This document shows, piece after piece, positions 41,360 through 52,029 of a DNA stretch of 64,000 nucleotides (positions are counted from its first letter, which is position 1; every line of letters starts with the position of its first letter). This stretch comes from Acanthopleura granulata (lineage: Eukaryota; Mollusca; Polyplacophora; Chitonida; Chitonidae): positions 7,718,105 through 7,782,104 of the forward strand of contig JABBOT010000014.1 of the NCBI GenBank assembly GCA_016165875.1. Direction: 5' to 3'. Below the pieces are notes generated by a model. That model did no database searches. It was given only the letters and a program-made list of their open reading frames with translations, and was not told the origin of the DNA. Made by a program: the position numbers and the translations under genes.

Positions 41360-42235
41360 AGTTATTCTAAATAGCGCGTGGCCTACCACATCACACGGAC
41401 CAGGCGAAACCATAGCATAAAGACTAGAGGGGTACCAGCATATACGGTCACTGATCTCAGTACGAAGGAATATCTAATGGATCACAAATGCGGCTATTTT
41501 AGTATTTTTTTGCCTGCACGTTTTGACCCCGGTCGTACAGCAAACGTTATAACATTATTATATGTACGTCAGACACATATCCCACTGGACAACAACTTTT
41601 CTACAAAAATTAAAGCCGATGTCATTGACGGCATTCTTAGCTTTATTGAGTTTACTGATTATCTTAATCCTATATACATGTCTTCCGGTTAAAGGCGGCC
41701 ATGGAAAATGGCAGTTCTAGCGCCGAGACCGTCTACGCGAAGAGCGTTCCGTCTGATCTAGTTATAAAAAAGCTACGCCACGTGACTGCTATAGGTGTCC
41801 ATCCCTCCATCTGAACGGGGACGAGAGAGGTGTCATACCTTGTAAAGATGCAACTGACTTGATTTGATTACGTTTTGACTTCCTGCCCGTTGCTGACAAC
41901 CGCATACAACTTGCCCCGTTCATGGGGCCTTTTGATTGACAGTTGGTAATTTCTGAAGTCTCCAGAAATTTTTCAGGGGTCGACAAAAAACAGCTGGGAG
42001 GGTGGGGACTCATACAGGGCCAATACAAACGACAGTCGGAGAATTAGATGCGGCGTTTAATTTAAAGATGACTATTTTTAGTTCATGCACAGGCAAGGTT
42101 TTAAACGTCATTGACATCTCTGGCCGCTGAACAGTCTAGACGATCTGAATTTAAGAAGACTTCAGTTTAGACAATACTTAAAATGGTATCACATAAGCGA
42201 CATGTTATCTTTAACGGAATTGTGACAGCGAATAT
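41360..42235. other. Intergenic, unassigned
   Basis: A 104-codon plus frame (41378-41692) and a 79-codon minus frame (41789-42028) have no recognisable domain or conserved motif. Confidence 0.35.
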
Positions 42236-42239
42236 GGGT

Positions 42240-42545
42240 CATTAGGACAGCGAAGATCGGTCATGATTACAGCGAAGATAGGGCATTATGACAGCGAAGA
42301 TGGAGCATTATGACAGCAACGATGAGCAATTATGACAGCAGACATGCAATTAAATGACAGTCAAGATGGAACATTCTGAAAGCGAAGATGGGACATTATG
42401 ACAGCAATGATGAGCAATTATGACAGCAGACATGCAATTAAATGACAGCCAAGATGGAACATTCTGAAAGCGAAAATGGGACATTATGACAGCAATGATG
42501 GAACATGATGGCATTGACGATGGGACATTATGACAGTGAAGACGG
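42240..42545. repeat. 22-base tandem repeat with 88-base higher-order unit
   Basis: Units resemble CATTATGACAGCGAAGATGG plus GA. A block of four variant units (GACAGCAACGATGAGCAATT, GACAGCAGACATGCAATTAA, GACAGTCAAGATGGAACATT, CTGAAAGCGAAGATGGGAC) repeats after 88 bases. Confidence 0.88.
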
Positions 42546-42769
42546 GAAAATAAGACAGACTTTATTCATGAATTAATGAATAAATTTGGATATTAGGTTA
42601 TGATATTTGTAACCATGCAGGAAAGCCAAAGTTTATTGGCGGTGGGTGGACGGTGCGTGTCTGCACGGCTATCGTGATTAAATCTAAGTCGGGCCACCAG
42701 ATGCAGCATTTTCTCGTGCAAATGCTTGAGTAATCGGTAGTACCTTACATGCCATCTAGCACGATGGTA

Positions 42770-42850
42770 TAAACACCATTTATTACTCGTTATTAGTCTA
42801 GAATTACTCAAAATGCTGTCTTCTCATCACATTGCTAAACATTTACATCA
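42770..42850 (+). repeat. Dispersed 280-base repeat, 3' fragment
   Basis: TTATTAGTCTAGAATTACTC, AAAATGCTGTCTTCTCATCA and CATTGCTAAACATTTAC match the family's 3' end. Confidence 0.65.
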
Positions 42851-42859
42851 ATACAACAC

Positions 42860-43530
42860 ATCTCGGGTATTATTAGTCCACTAGCAGAATCTATTTTGAC
42901 GCAGGTGCACAACCCAAATGATGACATAATTCGCACTTCGTGACCCACGGTCGTAAGCAGAATGCTAATTCACCGCATAAGGAGTGGATGGGTGGTGTGG
43001 GGGGTGGGGGTACGTGGTTGCTGTAGTGGTGGTCACATGCTAGTTTACTCACATTCCACGACACTTCCATTTCACCTGTCATGGTTTCTTCTCTTGGAGT
43101 GCCACGTCAGACATAGAGGACGAAATACGCGCAATTCGGGTAGAAATCGATCGAATAGAAACGGAATCAGTTAAGTCCCCCAGGACGAAGTCTAAACTGA
43201 TAGTGTAATCAGATTTCCGCTCAGAAATGTTTAACGGTAATGAGGTAAAGAACAAACTGTAAAATACCAGCCCTTTACTGGGAGACAAGCTTTGTCGTAG
43301 ATAAAGTGAGTCATCACGAACCTGAACAAAACTGGTATTAACCAGGTTTAACCTTTTTTGGAATTTATTATGCGGTAGCTTTCTGTTCTGAGAGATATAT
43401 ATTTTAGGCTCACGGGAAACATTAGAAATGTGAAAAGCAACTCATGAAAGCAATTTATGAAGACGAATAAAACGTTGTAAGACTTTCATTCAAAGTATCT
43501 CGTTAAACCTGGTTGTCGCATGTCAATATC
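42860..43530. other. Intergenic, no gene seen
   Basis: Overlapping frames on both strands (42891-43082, 42962-43174, 43079-43288) have no family features. Confidence 0.35.
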
Positions 43531-43537
43531 AGAGACT

Positions 43538-43835
43538 GCAGAACAGAGAGGAAAACCAGGGCAGCGACGAGTCTGAGAGCTGGAAAATGGTCGCACGTCA
43601 CCGATTAAATCCGACCATGTGCCAGTTTACTGCAGTTGCGGATTTTCTTAACTCTTCATGTAAGTGTTTCGAAATAACAACTCACGAGCCCCATAGCACC
43701 ATGTTTTAAGCAGAACTGGCACTATGTTTTACACAGTAAAACTGTTCCAATGATGTTAAATGCAATGCAAGATATCACTGGTCTAGAATTACTCAAAATG
43801 TTGTGATGTCACCACATTTAACATACAATAACATA
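43538..43835 (+). repeat. Dispersed 280-base repeat, copy 4
   Basis: CAGAACAGAGAGGAAAACCA, CAGCGACGAGTCTGAGAGC, AAATGGTCGCACGTCACCG, GCCAGTTTACTGCAGTTGCG, CCCATAGCACCATGTTTTAA and GGTCTAGAATTACTCAAAAT, in family order. Confidence 0.85.
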
Positions 43836-43950
43836 AGAACAATGCAAAGGGATCATTCTCTACAAAATCTTCTTACTGTAACCTGTAGGTTACAATCTTA
43901 ACCCTTTTACAGTGCTTCCAGTGGCTTGCGTCAAGACTGAAGCCAGTGGA

Positions 43951-44069
43951 CTTTTGCGGATGTTCGTGGGTTTCATCCGGGATCTGCCCGGTTTCCCCCA
44001 ACCATACGCCGTCGTATAAGCGAAATAATCTTGAGTACGGTGTAAAACACCAAATAAATAAATAAATAC
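43951..44069 (+). repeat. SINE 3' part
   Basis: CGGATGTTCGTGGGTTTC, GATCTGCCCGGTTTCCCCC, GCCGTCGTATAAGCGAAATA, ATCTTGAGTACGGTGTAAAA and an AATAAATAAATA tail. Confidence 0.88.
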
Positions 44070-44074
44070 AATAA

Positions 44075-44695
44075 CTGGTGGAAAGAGTTACTCCATCAAG
44101 CTCGTATCAACCACCACCTCGCGGGAAGTAAGGATAACAAACCTATAACCCCTGGTCAATCGTTTGATTAATAACGCACGCAGCTCTTGACCAATCGGTT
44201 TTCTTCTTACAAAAATGTTAACATGTTACAGTATGCTACGCCATGCCAACTTCATAAAATTGACAAAAAATACTGTGTGCACTCACTGTACTCAAAATTG
44301 CAATGTAAGATTTGTATTATTTATAATGCGGAATGCCTCAGCTAAAAGCGGTAACTTTACCCAACTCCATAGTTACAACGTTTTCTTAACTTCCAACACT
44401 TTTAAAGTATTAATCTACATCATAAACATGATTTTCCCATTCCACCATTGCGAAAATGTTACATTTAAAGTTGTAAATTACATATTATTTTAAAGATGAT
44501 TGTTTAACCCCGAAGAGCTTTAAAGTTGCACGAAATTTGGATGAGAGTTGAACGATTGTTACACACTAAGAAATCTGGTAACTGTTAAAACGATTCATGG
44601 ACTGTAGTACTTGGTATGACGATGTCATTAATTTTTATGTGTCTGTCATTTCTCGTTTCTATTGTGCTGAGAGGATATTATAGTATTACATTATT
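44075..44695. other. Intergenic, unassigned
   Basis: The 92-codon frame at 44215-44493 has no domain. The stretch CGTTTGATTAATAACG with AGCTCTTGACCAATCGG resembles 53588-53625. Confidence 0.35.
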
Positions 44696-44699
44696 AAGA

Positions 44700-44780
44700 A
44701 TAACAGACGTACGCAACTACCTCTGCCGAAACACCGACCGGAAATGGAATCTGAGAATACCGGAAGTGGCATACTTGTAG
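44700..44780 (+). repeat. CCGGAA-containing dispersed repeat, copy 2
   Basis: ACCGACCGGAAATGGAATCT followed by GAGAATACCGGAAGTGGC, closely matching 31530-31590. Confidence 0.65.
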
Positions 44781-45059
44781 TCTAAGCATTGGTATTAAAA
44801 CATGAATACAGTGTTACTATATCTACTTCTGTTATTCATTGTATCACATCTTATTGTCATTCTTGACATGAAGACGGGCGTCTGGAGGGAAATGATGTCT
44901 GTGGGACAGAAAACAACAACATATGATTAGAAAATGAAGTCAAGGTTTTCATCCTGAATTATTGTGGATTTCAAAAATCTACACATTGTGAATTTCAGTA
45001 GTCTACAAATTATGGATTTCACTGACAAATCACTATGCACGAGCCCCTCATGAATTCTT

Positions 45060-46310
45060 TCTCAAGCACTAAACACGATGAACGAAGAAAGACCAGACAG
45101 ATGTAATTAAAGTGTCAACATTACACAGAAGCAATCTTAATGTAACTTGAAATTGTCCTCCACAAGAGAAGTAAATGATTGAAAGTGGACGCACTGATAT
45201 GCCACTTTAAGAACTTAAAACAGCAATTATTTCTTTGGCACTACTCACTGTTATTATTTATTCATATTTCCAGTCAACATCCGTCCCCTCATTCTTACCA
45301 CATGATCAAACTGTATACAGACACGACCTATTGATTACATTATCCGTATTCGCCTTTGATGTTTTTCTTTGATCCGGCGGTGAATTACCTCATTCACTGG
45401 CCACACCCTGATATTATCCTTGTGGTTGTATCATGTCTCTCCCTAACTAACCGCCCAGCTCCTGGCTTACATTTACGTTTTAGTGGACTCTTGTGGTGCA
45501 TGATATGGAAGTGGCGTTCACTTCTTAATAGTTAAGATTATAAAATATACATGTATATGCATGTATTTACGAATAAGTCGAAAACGCGACTCGTGATTAT
45601 CTCTGTATTTCAAAAACATGTCGTTTGGAGCAATGAGTCAGCATCTAAACAACAGCAAATCTTATCGACCTTTATCGAATTGTGTTGAGCAGTTTAAAGA
45701 CAACAGACACGACATAACGAAGTTACATATCTTTCACTATATATATTTGCTATTTTGATGAGATCTACGTTGTAGCCGACACGCTGTGAGTATGCATCAA
45801 TAAACAAATAAAAAATGAAATTCAATAAATTCATCACGTGTTATTACTGTATTGAAACAGTCTGGACGTTTAGTCTTACATGCAGCATAAAGCGGAAATA
45901 AGGCACAGTGTGTCTTTCCTCACCTATTTCACCTAATTCCAAAATCATAATGAATTTCGACTGTTTAAGATTGCCAGCGAATGGTAAAACCATCTTCCAT
46001 ACACGATGAAACGAGAACAATGGCACCTGGTGTGGGGTGTTATCGACACAGCAAGAAGAGGAGTGAAAACAGCGATATTGAGACATACTGTAATTGTATT
46101 AGTGGTATAGCGAAAACACCAATCAAATATTGACGGTAGTCTGCAAGAGAAAGTCGTAATATGACGACACAGTCGGTAGGAGGACAGCGACATATGTCAA
46201 TATAAACTATTGTCAGAACCGAGGTCATACAGGGTTGTCGTAAAATGGTGGACAAGGATTGGACGCATCTCATAAAACTTAATTGTACTCACTTGAAACC
46301 CTTTTCCACT
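45060..46310 (+). repeat. Long dispersed repeat, copy 2
   Basis: Matches 46540-48420 in the same order: CGAAGAAAGACCAGACAGAT, CACATGATCAAACTGTATAC, TTCGCCTTTGATGTTTTTCT, then GAGGAGTGAAAACAGCGATA, TTGAGACATACTGTAATTG, TCATACAGGGTTGTCGTAAA, TGGTGGACAAGGATTGG and ACTTGAAACCCTTTTCCAC. The antisense frames at 45844-46273 are not recognisable proteins. Confidence 0.8.
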
Positions 46311-47029
46311 TACAGAAATAAAAATAAGACGCTTGATCTGCACAGAACAGCGTCAACTGGAGCACAGGTTTTAATCGGAAATAGTGACGAAATGTAGGCG
46401 ATAACTTGATACACGGGCTCTGCTTTTTCGAAAGAGATATTTTTACCACATTGCACCAGGCTATCCATAAATTTCTTCTTTCGACAAACTGCGGAATATC
46501 ACTTATACAGATCTCACCGTGACGTGTTTCCCCAAAACAGAAAAACACAACGAGGGAAGAAAAACCAGATTGATCTAATTAAAGTGCTGATATTACAAAT
46601 GGGGAATTTTACATGTCACTCGGGGAGGGAGCCGGGGGGAGGGGCACCGCGGAATCTGACTCTAGACAGCACTGATACGGGGCATTATGTATATGAACGA
46701 AAATATGCCTTGTTATTACTTATTCGCATACCCATTCAAGAACCGTCCCATTATTCTAATCACATGATCAAACTGTGTACAGAATTACCTCATTAATTAC
46801 TTAATTTAAGTTCGCCTTTGATATTTTGCTTTGATGGTGCGCTGAGTTGGCTAATCCGCTAATGGGACACTCATCATCCACAACATGATGTAGGCTTTAG
46901 ATCAGGGTTTCGTCCCTCCATAGCTGAAGCCTAGCTCTGGATAACTCCTAAGCTCCTGCACACATTACGTTCACAGCAGGGAGCTCAGAGATGTAGTCAT
47001 TGCGTAAAGGACGAAGGAAAGACCACCAC

Positions 47030-47272
47030 CTATGTGGTTTTCCAGTTTTTCTGGGTCTGAACTGTCGTTGCATTCCCACTATCTGTATCAAGAACTCTGG
47101 ACTTACTGTAAGATTTTGCAATTCCAGTTCCTGTGGCTCCTCGCTTACGATCAGTTCTCTCTAGTGATTTCTGTACGGATGAGTTAGACGGTTGAGGTGC
47201 TTTTTTCAATAATATAGTGCAAATGTAAGGCGGGGAAGTAGAAAATATGCCCTTAAGTTTCAAGGTGAACAC
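47030..47272 (-). other. Unassigned ORF inside long dispersed repeat
   Basis: An 80-codon minus frame with the stretch QPSNSSVQKSLERTDRKRGA, then TGTGIAKSYSKSRVLDTDSG. The polar composition looks more protein-like than its neighbours, but I know no family. It has no counterpart in copy 2 of the repeat that I can see, so it may be inserted sequence. Confidence 0.2.
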
Positions 47273-47666
47273 CCCTTCCGAATCGGCGCAGTCATGACAT
47301 TTTCTGTCTGATTATCATGTCGCGTGGAGCAATCAGCAGCTAATTGCCATATAGCAAATGATACGTCATTTTGTCCATGTGTTTTTCAGTTGTTCAACGA
47401 CAAGAAGAAATCAACGAGCAACATTATTTTCACTCTGTTTTGTTATTGCATGAACTGAAATAGATCTGTTCGTTTAATTTCCTCTCCGCCATGAACTGGA
47501 AGTCCGCCACAGTGCTCTCAATGACATAGCCTAATACCTAAATGAGAATCAGCAGAAGAGCTACAGGCCTGTTAAGCAGGAGTAATTTTCGCACAAAGTC
47601 TCCATGCTGCGATCCAGTTTACGCTATACTTTATTACAACAACTGTTTCACCTGGGAAACAGTATT

Positions 47667-47912
47667 TGTTTATTTATTTATTTGATTGGTTTTTTATGCC
47701 GTACCCAAGAATATTTCACCAGTGCGGCCAGTACTATAGTTGGAGGAAACCTGGCAGAGCCCGGGGGACACCCACGACCAACCGCAGGTTGCTCGCAGAC
47801 CTTCCCCCGTCCGGCCGGAGAGGAAGCCAGCATGAGCTGGGTTTCAACTCACAGCAACCGCATTGGTGAGAGGCCTCTGGGTCATTGGGATACAGTAGGA
47901 GAGCAATATGAA
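47667..47912 (-). repeat. SINE, minus strand, nearly complete
   Basis: Reversed tail TTTATTTATTTGATTGG, CGTACCCAAGAATATTTCAC, CACGACCAACCGCAGGTTGC, GGAAGCCAGCATGAGCTGGG and CACAGCAACCGCATTGGTGA. Inserted in the long dispersed repeat. Confidence 0.9.
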
Positions 47913-48424
47913 GCACCTGTTTTTGCACCTCAGTGAGAGTAGAAATGTCGTCGTGGCTGCGAGACTAGCGAGATCGCTGCGAGACTAACGATAGGTAGGA
48001 AGATAGAAGCCTGTGGATTTTTCGCCGTTTTCCTCAACACAAAGGCGCTTCATATCCATGTCATATTGTATCCTAGGTTTAACATTGCATAAGAATAAAA
48101 CCTCCTTCCACACACGGGAGACAGCATAAAACCCAAACCACCGGCGCCTGACATCGAGAGTAATGGATAAAGCGAGGAGAGGAGTGAAAATGGCCATGAA
48201 AGCAGCGATTTCGAGACATACTGTAATTGATCATATAGTAGTGATGGAATTGTCCGAAATAAAAAGTGGCAATATTGCGACACGATTGCCCCGTCATGAG
48301 TTCATATACGAGCCATATACGGAACCAAGTTCATACAGGGTTATTGTTAAATGGTGGACATAAATCGGCCTCATGAAAGTTGTCTGTGTTCACCGGAAAC
48401 CTTTCCCCTTTCACCTTGTCAGTG

Positions 48425-50200
48425 TAGGGAAGGAAAGTTGTGGCTTTTGGTTTGTGTGACATTATTGAGTGGAATGCAGGTTTTAACCAGAAAAATGACA
48501 AAATGTGGGCGTTAACTTGATACAGTGCACGTATAACACACAGCTGTAGTGGATTCACGAACACACATTTTAGACACAGCTTAATAACACATTTTAGACA
48601 CAGTTTTAAACTATACATGTATACTCGTCCACACACTAAGGTACAACATATCCACAGACACGTGTACTTATATTTTAACATCTCGCTATCTTCATGGGAT
48701 TTCGACAGGCACTACTGAGCGCATTGCTGACAAAATCAAGTCTAACATGTATCGGTTTCAATTCAAAATAACATGCTGGAGTTAGGCTTATGCCTGATTT
48801 TTCAATAGTTCGATTTAACTGTTTGAAAACGCCTTCTCATTTTATTATAGTAAATGACAATTTTATTCCGGAGTCTGTATTATTATTACTTTTCATATGC
48901 TGACCGTTTCATTTTTTTTTTCGCATGCGGTCTTTCTATAATATCAGTGGTTTAATTACGTTTTATATTGCGTGCTTTTCGCACATTCGTTCAGGCATTC
49001 TCGGAAACGGATCGATGGAGTTATGGCTTCTGACAGTTTTGCCATAAAATATCTGCAATTTAATTTTAATTGATTACTTGACACCCGTTCGAGATCATGT
49101 TTCGAGTTCTTGTCTTCATTTCAGCATACGTCATATATCATCATCATACAGTTTTAACATTAACTTTTCTCAACAAAAGCGTTCTTCTCGTATTCCGCCG
49201 TCATAGCGCGTTTTGTACATTGTAATAAGTTCAGCAGATGACCGTGTTGTCGTTGTCGTCGCTCTTTTCGGTTGCAGGCTTGTGCCTCTTCGGGTCACAT
49301 CTTCGGGTTCATTTAGAAGAAAAGATCCACAATGCAGTGCTTCTTCCGCCTCCAGCAAACAACAAAGTGAGATGGAGCTGCGTGGGAGGGAATATGAAAA
49401 CTTTGATCCTCGCATGACACCTACTTCCTGGTTACAAAAGTGGTGTTTCCTAAGACACAATGTAAATTAACGAAACGATGGTGAAGCCTGTGTTTTTGTT
49501 CATCCGACATGCAGTTAATGGGACATGATGAGGGAAATTAAGCCTTCACGTCGCTTTGGATAAATTTCCGGTGTCAAGATTAGCCTATGGTTACGATTTA
49601 TTGTTTTCCGGTGTTTATATATTCATGTCTTTGGTGTGTAATTTAAAAGATTCAGAGTTTCATGCCCTTGAGTATAAAACTTTTACTGTGTCTTCTCAGG
49701 ACGAGCTGACAAACACTTTCTACCGGAAGTGTTCGATTGATGTTGACCAATGAGGTGGTTAGTTCGTAACTAGCTCTACTGCGCACAATCACCGCATTAA
49801 CGAAGGACTTAACATGAAAGTGTTATAGGTAAACGAATTAAAGGTCTCGAATTAAGTATGAAAGAGTTGAAGGTGGAAAACTTAAATATAAAGAGAAAAT
49901 AAATGACACCCTAATGGATGTGAAAACATGATTAAATTAAGGGTTTAAAAGATTATAAGGCGCCCAACAGATATTTTCTTATGAATATCTATAACGTGTT
50001 AAAATTATACACAGGGTAATGCCAGAGATGTTTCTACCATAGATTAAGCTATCATCACATGAATTACGGTTATTTTGTCTATAACCTGCACAGTCTTGAA
50101 GAGCTGAGTGTTGATGCAGTTAACAGTGACAAAAAGCAAATTTGTAGGTTCGCCGCTAACATGAGGTTTGGTTGCATAACTTCCCTTAAACCAAACGTTT
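48425..50200. other. Intergenic, no gene seen
   Basis: Frames at 48331-48681, 49170-49470 and 49556-49753 show no domain. No clear repeat was recognised. Confidence 0.35.
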
Positions 50201-50202
50201 GT

Positions 50203-50306
50203 ATTTATTTATTTGTTTATTTCATTGGTGTTATACGCCATACTCAAGAATATTTCACTTATACGACGACGGCCAGTATCATGGTGGGAGAAAACAGGGC
50301 ACACTT
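50203..50306 (-). repeat. SINE 3' part, minus strand
   Basis: TATTTGTTTATTTCATTGGT, CATACTCAAGAATATTTCAC, TTATACGACGACGGCCAGTA and TCATGGTGGGAGAAAAC. Confidence 0.88.
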
Positions 50307-50914
50307 TTGTATTAAGAATGCCAATAGCTACAACAAGGAATTTAAACCACGTAATAGGAAAACAGGTGATACCCAGTCCTTACGCTCTTGCCAGGTTCTT
50401 GAGTAGTAAACAAGCCTCCAACCAATGACCAGTTTCCTTTATACAGTACGATATGTACGTGTGGTTATTACGATCCCACTTCTGACACCAGACGGAGTTA
50501 ATCCGGATACTCGGAAGACTTGACCCCTACATGTATATACAAGGAAAATGCTGAGAATGGTATCCTGCGGGCATGCAAGTGTGAGCTGATAGTTTACTGT
50601 GTTCACAACCTACGTGTACATGATGTAAGAGGAACAGGTATCTTCTCGCTTACGAAAGTGTGTTTATACTTGAGCCCGGTGCAGGATGGTCCATCTGTTA
50701 TAGAAAAGACGGCCTCCTCGAAAATGGCTTTTCGACATTTAGAGAGCCAGCCTGATTGCTTATCTGTATTGGCAGCGGTAGTCTGCTCACGTTTACATGT
50801 ACAAAGAATATTGTACAAGGTAGAGTGATTTCCTCCGGGCACGTGGAATCCGACCCTACAGCGTGGGCTATTAAACTTCCTGCAATAAATCTAAGTGCTC
50901 GTCGAAATATTCTC

Positions 50915-50978
50915 TGATTTATGTATTTGATTTATTTGATTGTTGTTTTACACCGTTCTCATGAATATTTCACTTATA
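50915..50978 (-). repeat. SINE 3' tail fragment, minus strand
   Basis: GTATTTGATTTATTTGATTG, TTGTTTTACACCGTTCTCAT and GAATATTTCACTTATAC, then homology stops. Confidence 0.75.
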
Positions 50979-50989
50979 CATTATCGATG

Positions 50990-51150
50990 AAATCCGGACC
51001 CTCGGCAGTTTACCTGTTAGGGTTTTATCCTGATTGTTCATGTCACTGGTGAAATGGTAGCAATTTAAACGCCCCCTATAACCATGGTTCAAAAAGAATA
51101 GAGTAAAAAAATATATATATTAGACGTCGTTACTCTAGAATTATTGATAA
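50990..51150 (+). repeat. Dispersed 280-base repeat, partial copy
   Basis: CTCGGCAGTTTACCTGTTAG, TTTATCCTGATTGTTCATGT, CCCCCTATAACCATGGTTCA and GACGTCGTTACTCTAGAATT follow the family order; the first third is missing. Confidence 0.7.
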
Positions 51151-51606
51151 TACCAAGATATCAATAAATAATAAAACGACTTCATTTCATTTCACCCATT
51201 CCACAGCATAAATGAATAACTCTAAAATCTGCACACCTTGAATATTGTTTTGGGGGGTTAAGGTTTGCCGGATGGTATTAATCCCTGATTGGCGAGTAAA
51301 ACGAAAGAACACTCTTGATAAAATCCTATGCCACGGAAATTTGCCCGCCTGCTTCTCCGATTCTATTGAAACCTAAAAAGAGCTGACCAATCATATTTAC
51401 ATATTTATCTTGAAATTCTCAGATGAGACAGCTTGCATGCGCCTCGGATGTAACTGAAGTGTGGTGGTAACGTGGATGGAAATACCTTTTCTTGAGGGAA
51501 TCGCGCTTCCGACTTCTATGCAAGAAGAAATGCGCATGGTTAAGGAGTTGTCCATCAATCAGAATGAGGTTCTGCCATGCGCACTCGTGACGGAGCCTAT
51601 ATAGGC

Positions 51607-51849
51607 TCACATAGAATAGCCAACTTCATACTGTGATAAAGCAAATTGATTGTTGTAAAGCAAAAATTTGACAAAACGGAATAAAAAGACCATGATTATG
51701 GATTTACTGTAGATTCCCTTGGCTACATTCAGACATCTTGGTTTCCGCCTTTGGAGTGCTTGGGCAGAAAAAAAGTCGCGCACCGTCTGTAGCTTTTGTT
51801 TGATCACAAATGCGGCGACAAATAAAAGTATAAGAGACAGGACATACAA
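51607..51849 (-). other. Short ORF with hydrophobic N-terminus, unassigned
   Basis: The frame begins MYVLSLILLFVAAFVIKQKL, resembling a signal anchor, followed by a basic stretch QRRKPRCLNVAKG. It starts 27 bases from the divergent ORF at 51877. No family is recognised and chance is likely. Confidence 0.15.
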
Positions 51850-51876
51850 CAGCGTTACTGTTGAGTGGATGACGTG

Positions 51877-52026
51877 ATGAATGAAGATGTCCCCAAACTA
51901 CTGATCAGCATGGAGACCACTGGAAGGCAGCACGCTGTGTTAGCGCGAGAATTGAAAAGGGAAAAGAGACAGCTACAAAGAAATCTAGCTACTCTTATTG
52001 TCAAAGCTGTACGCGACGAAACTTAA
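51877..52026 (+). other. Short charged ORF, unassigned
   Basis: A 49-codon frame reads MNEDVPKLLISMETTGRQHA, then VLARELKREKRQLQRNL, and ends VRDET. Its heptad-like charged pattern suggests a helix. No family is recognised. It may be an exon relic or chance. Confidence 0.2.
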
Positions 52027-52029
52027 AGC

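Larger units (their letters stand above)
46540..48420 (+). repeat. Long dispersed repeat, copy 3, with SINE insertion
   Basis: The direct partner of 45060-46310: CGAGGGAAGAAAAACCAGAT, CACATGATCAAACTGTGTAC, TTCGCCTTTGATATTTTGCT, GAGGAGTGAAAATGGCCATG, TCGAGACATACTGTAATTG, TCATACAGGGTTATTGTTAA and ATGGTGGACATAAATCGG. It is about 600 bases longer, partly because of a SINE at 47667-47912. Confidence 0.8.

Noticed and set aside
47734..47928. Overlapping ORFs on both strands
   Set aside because: They are readings of a SINE.
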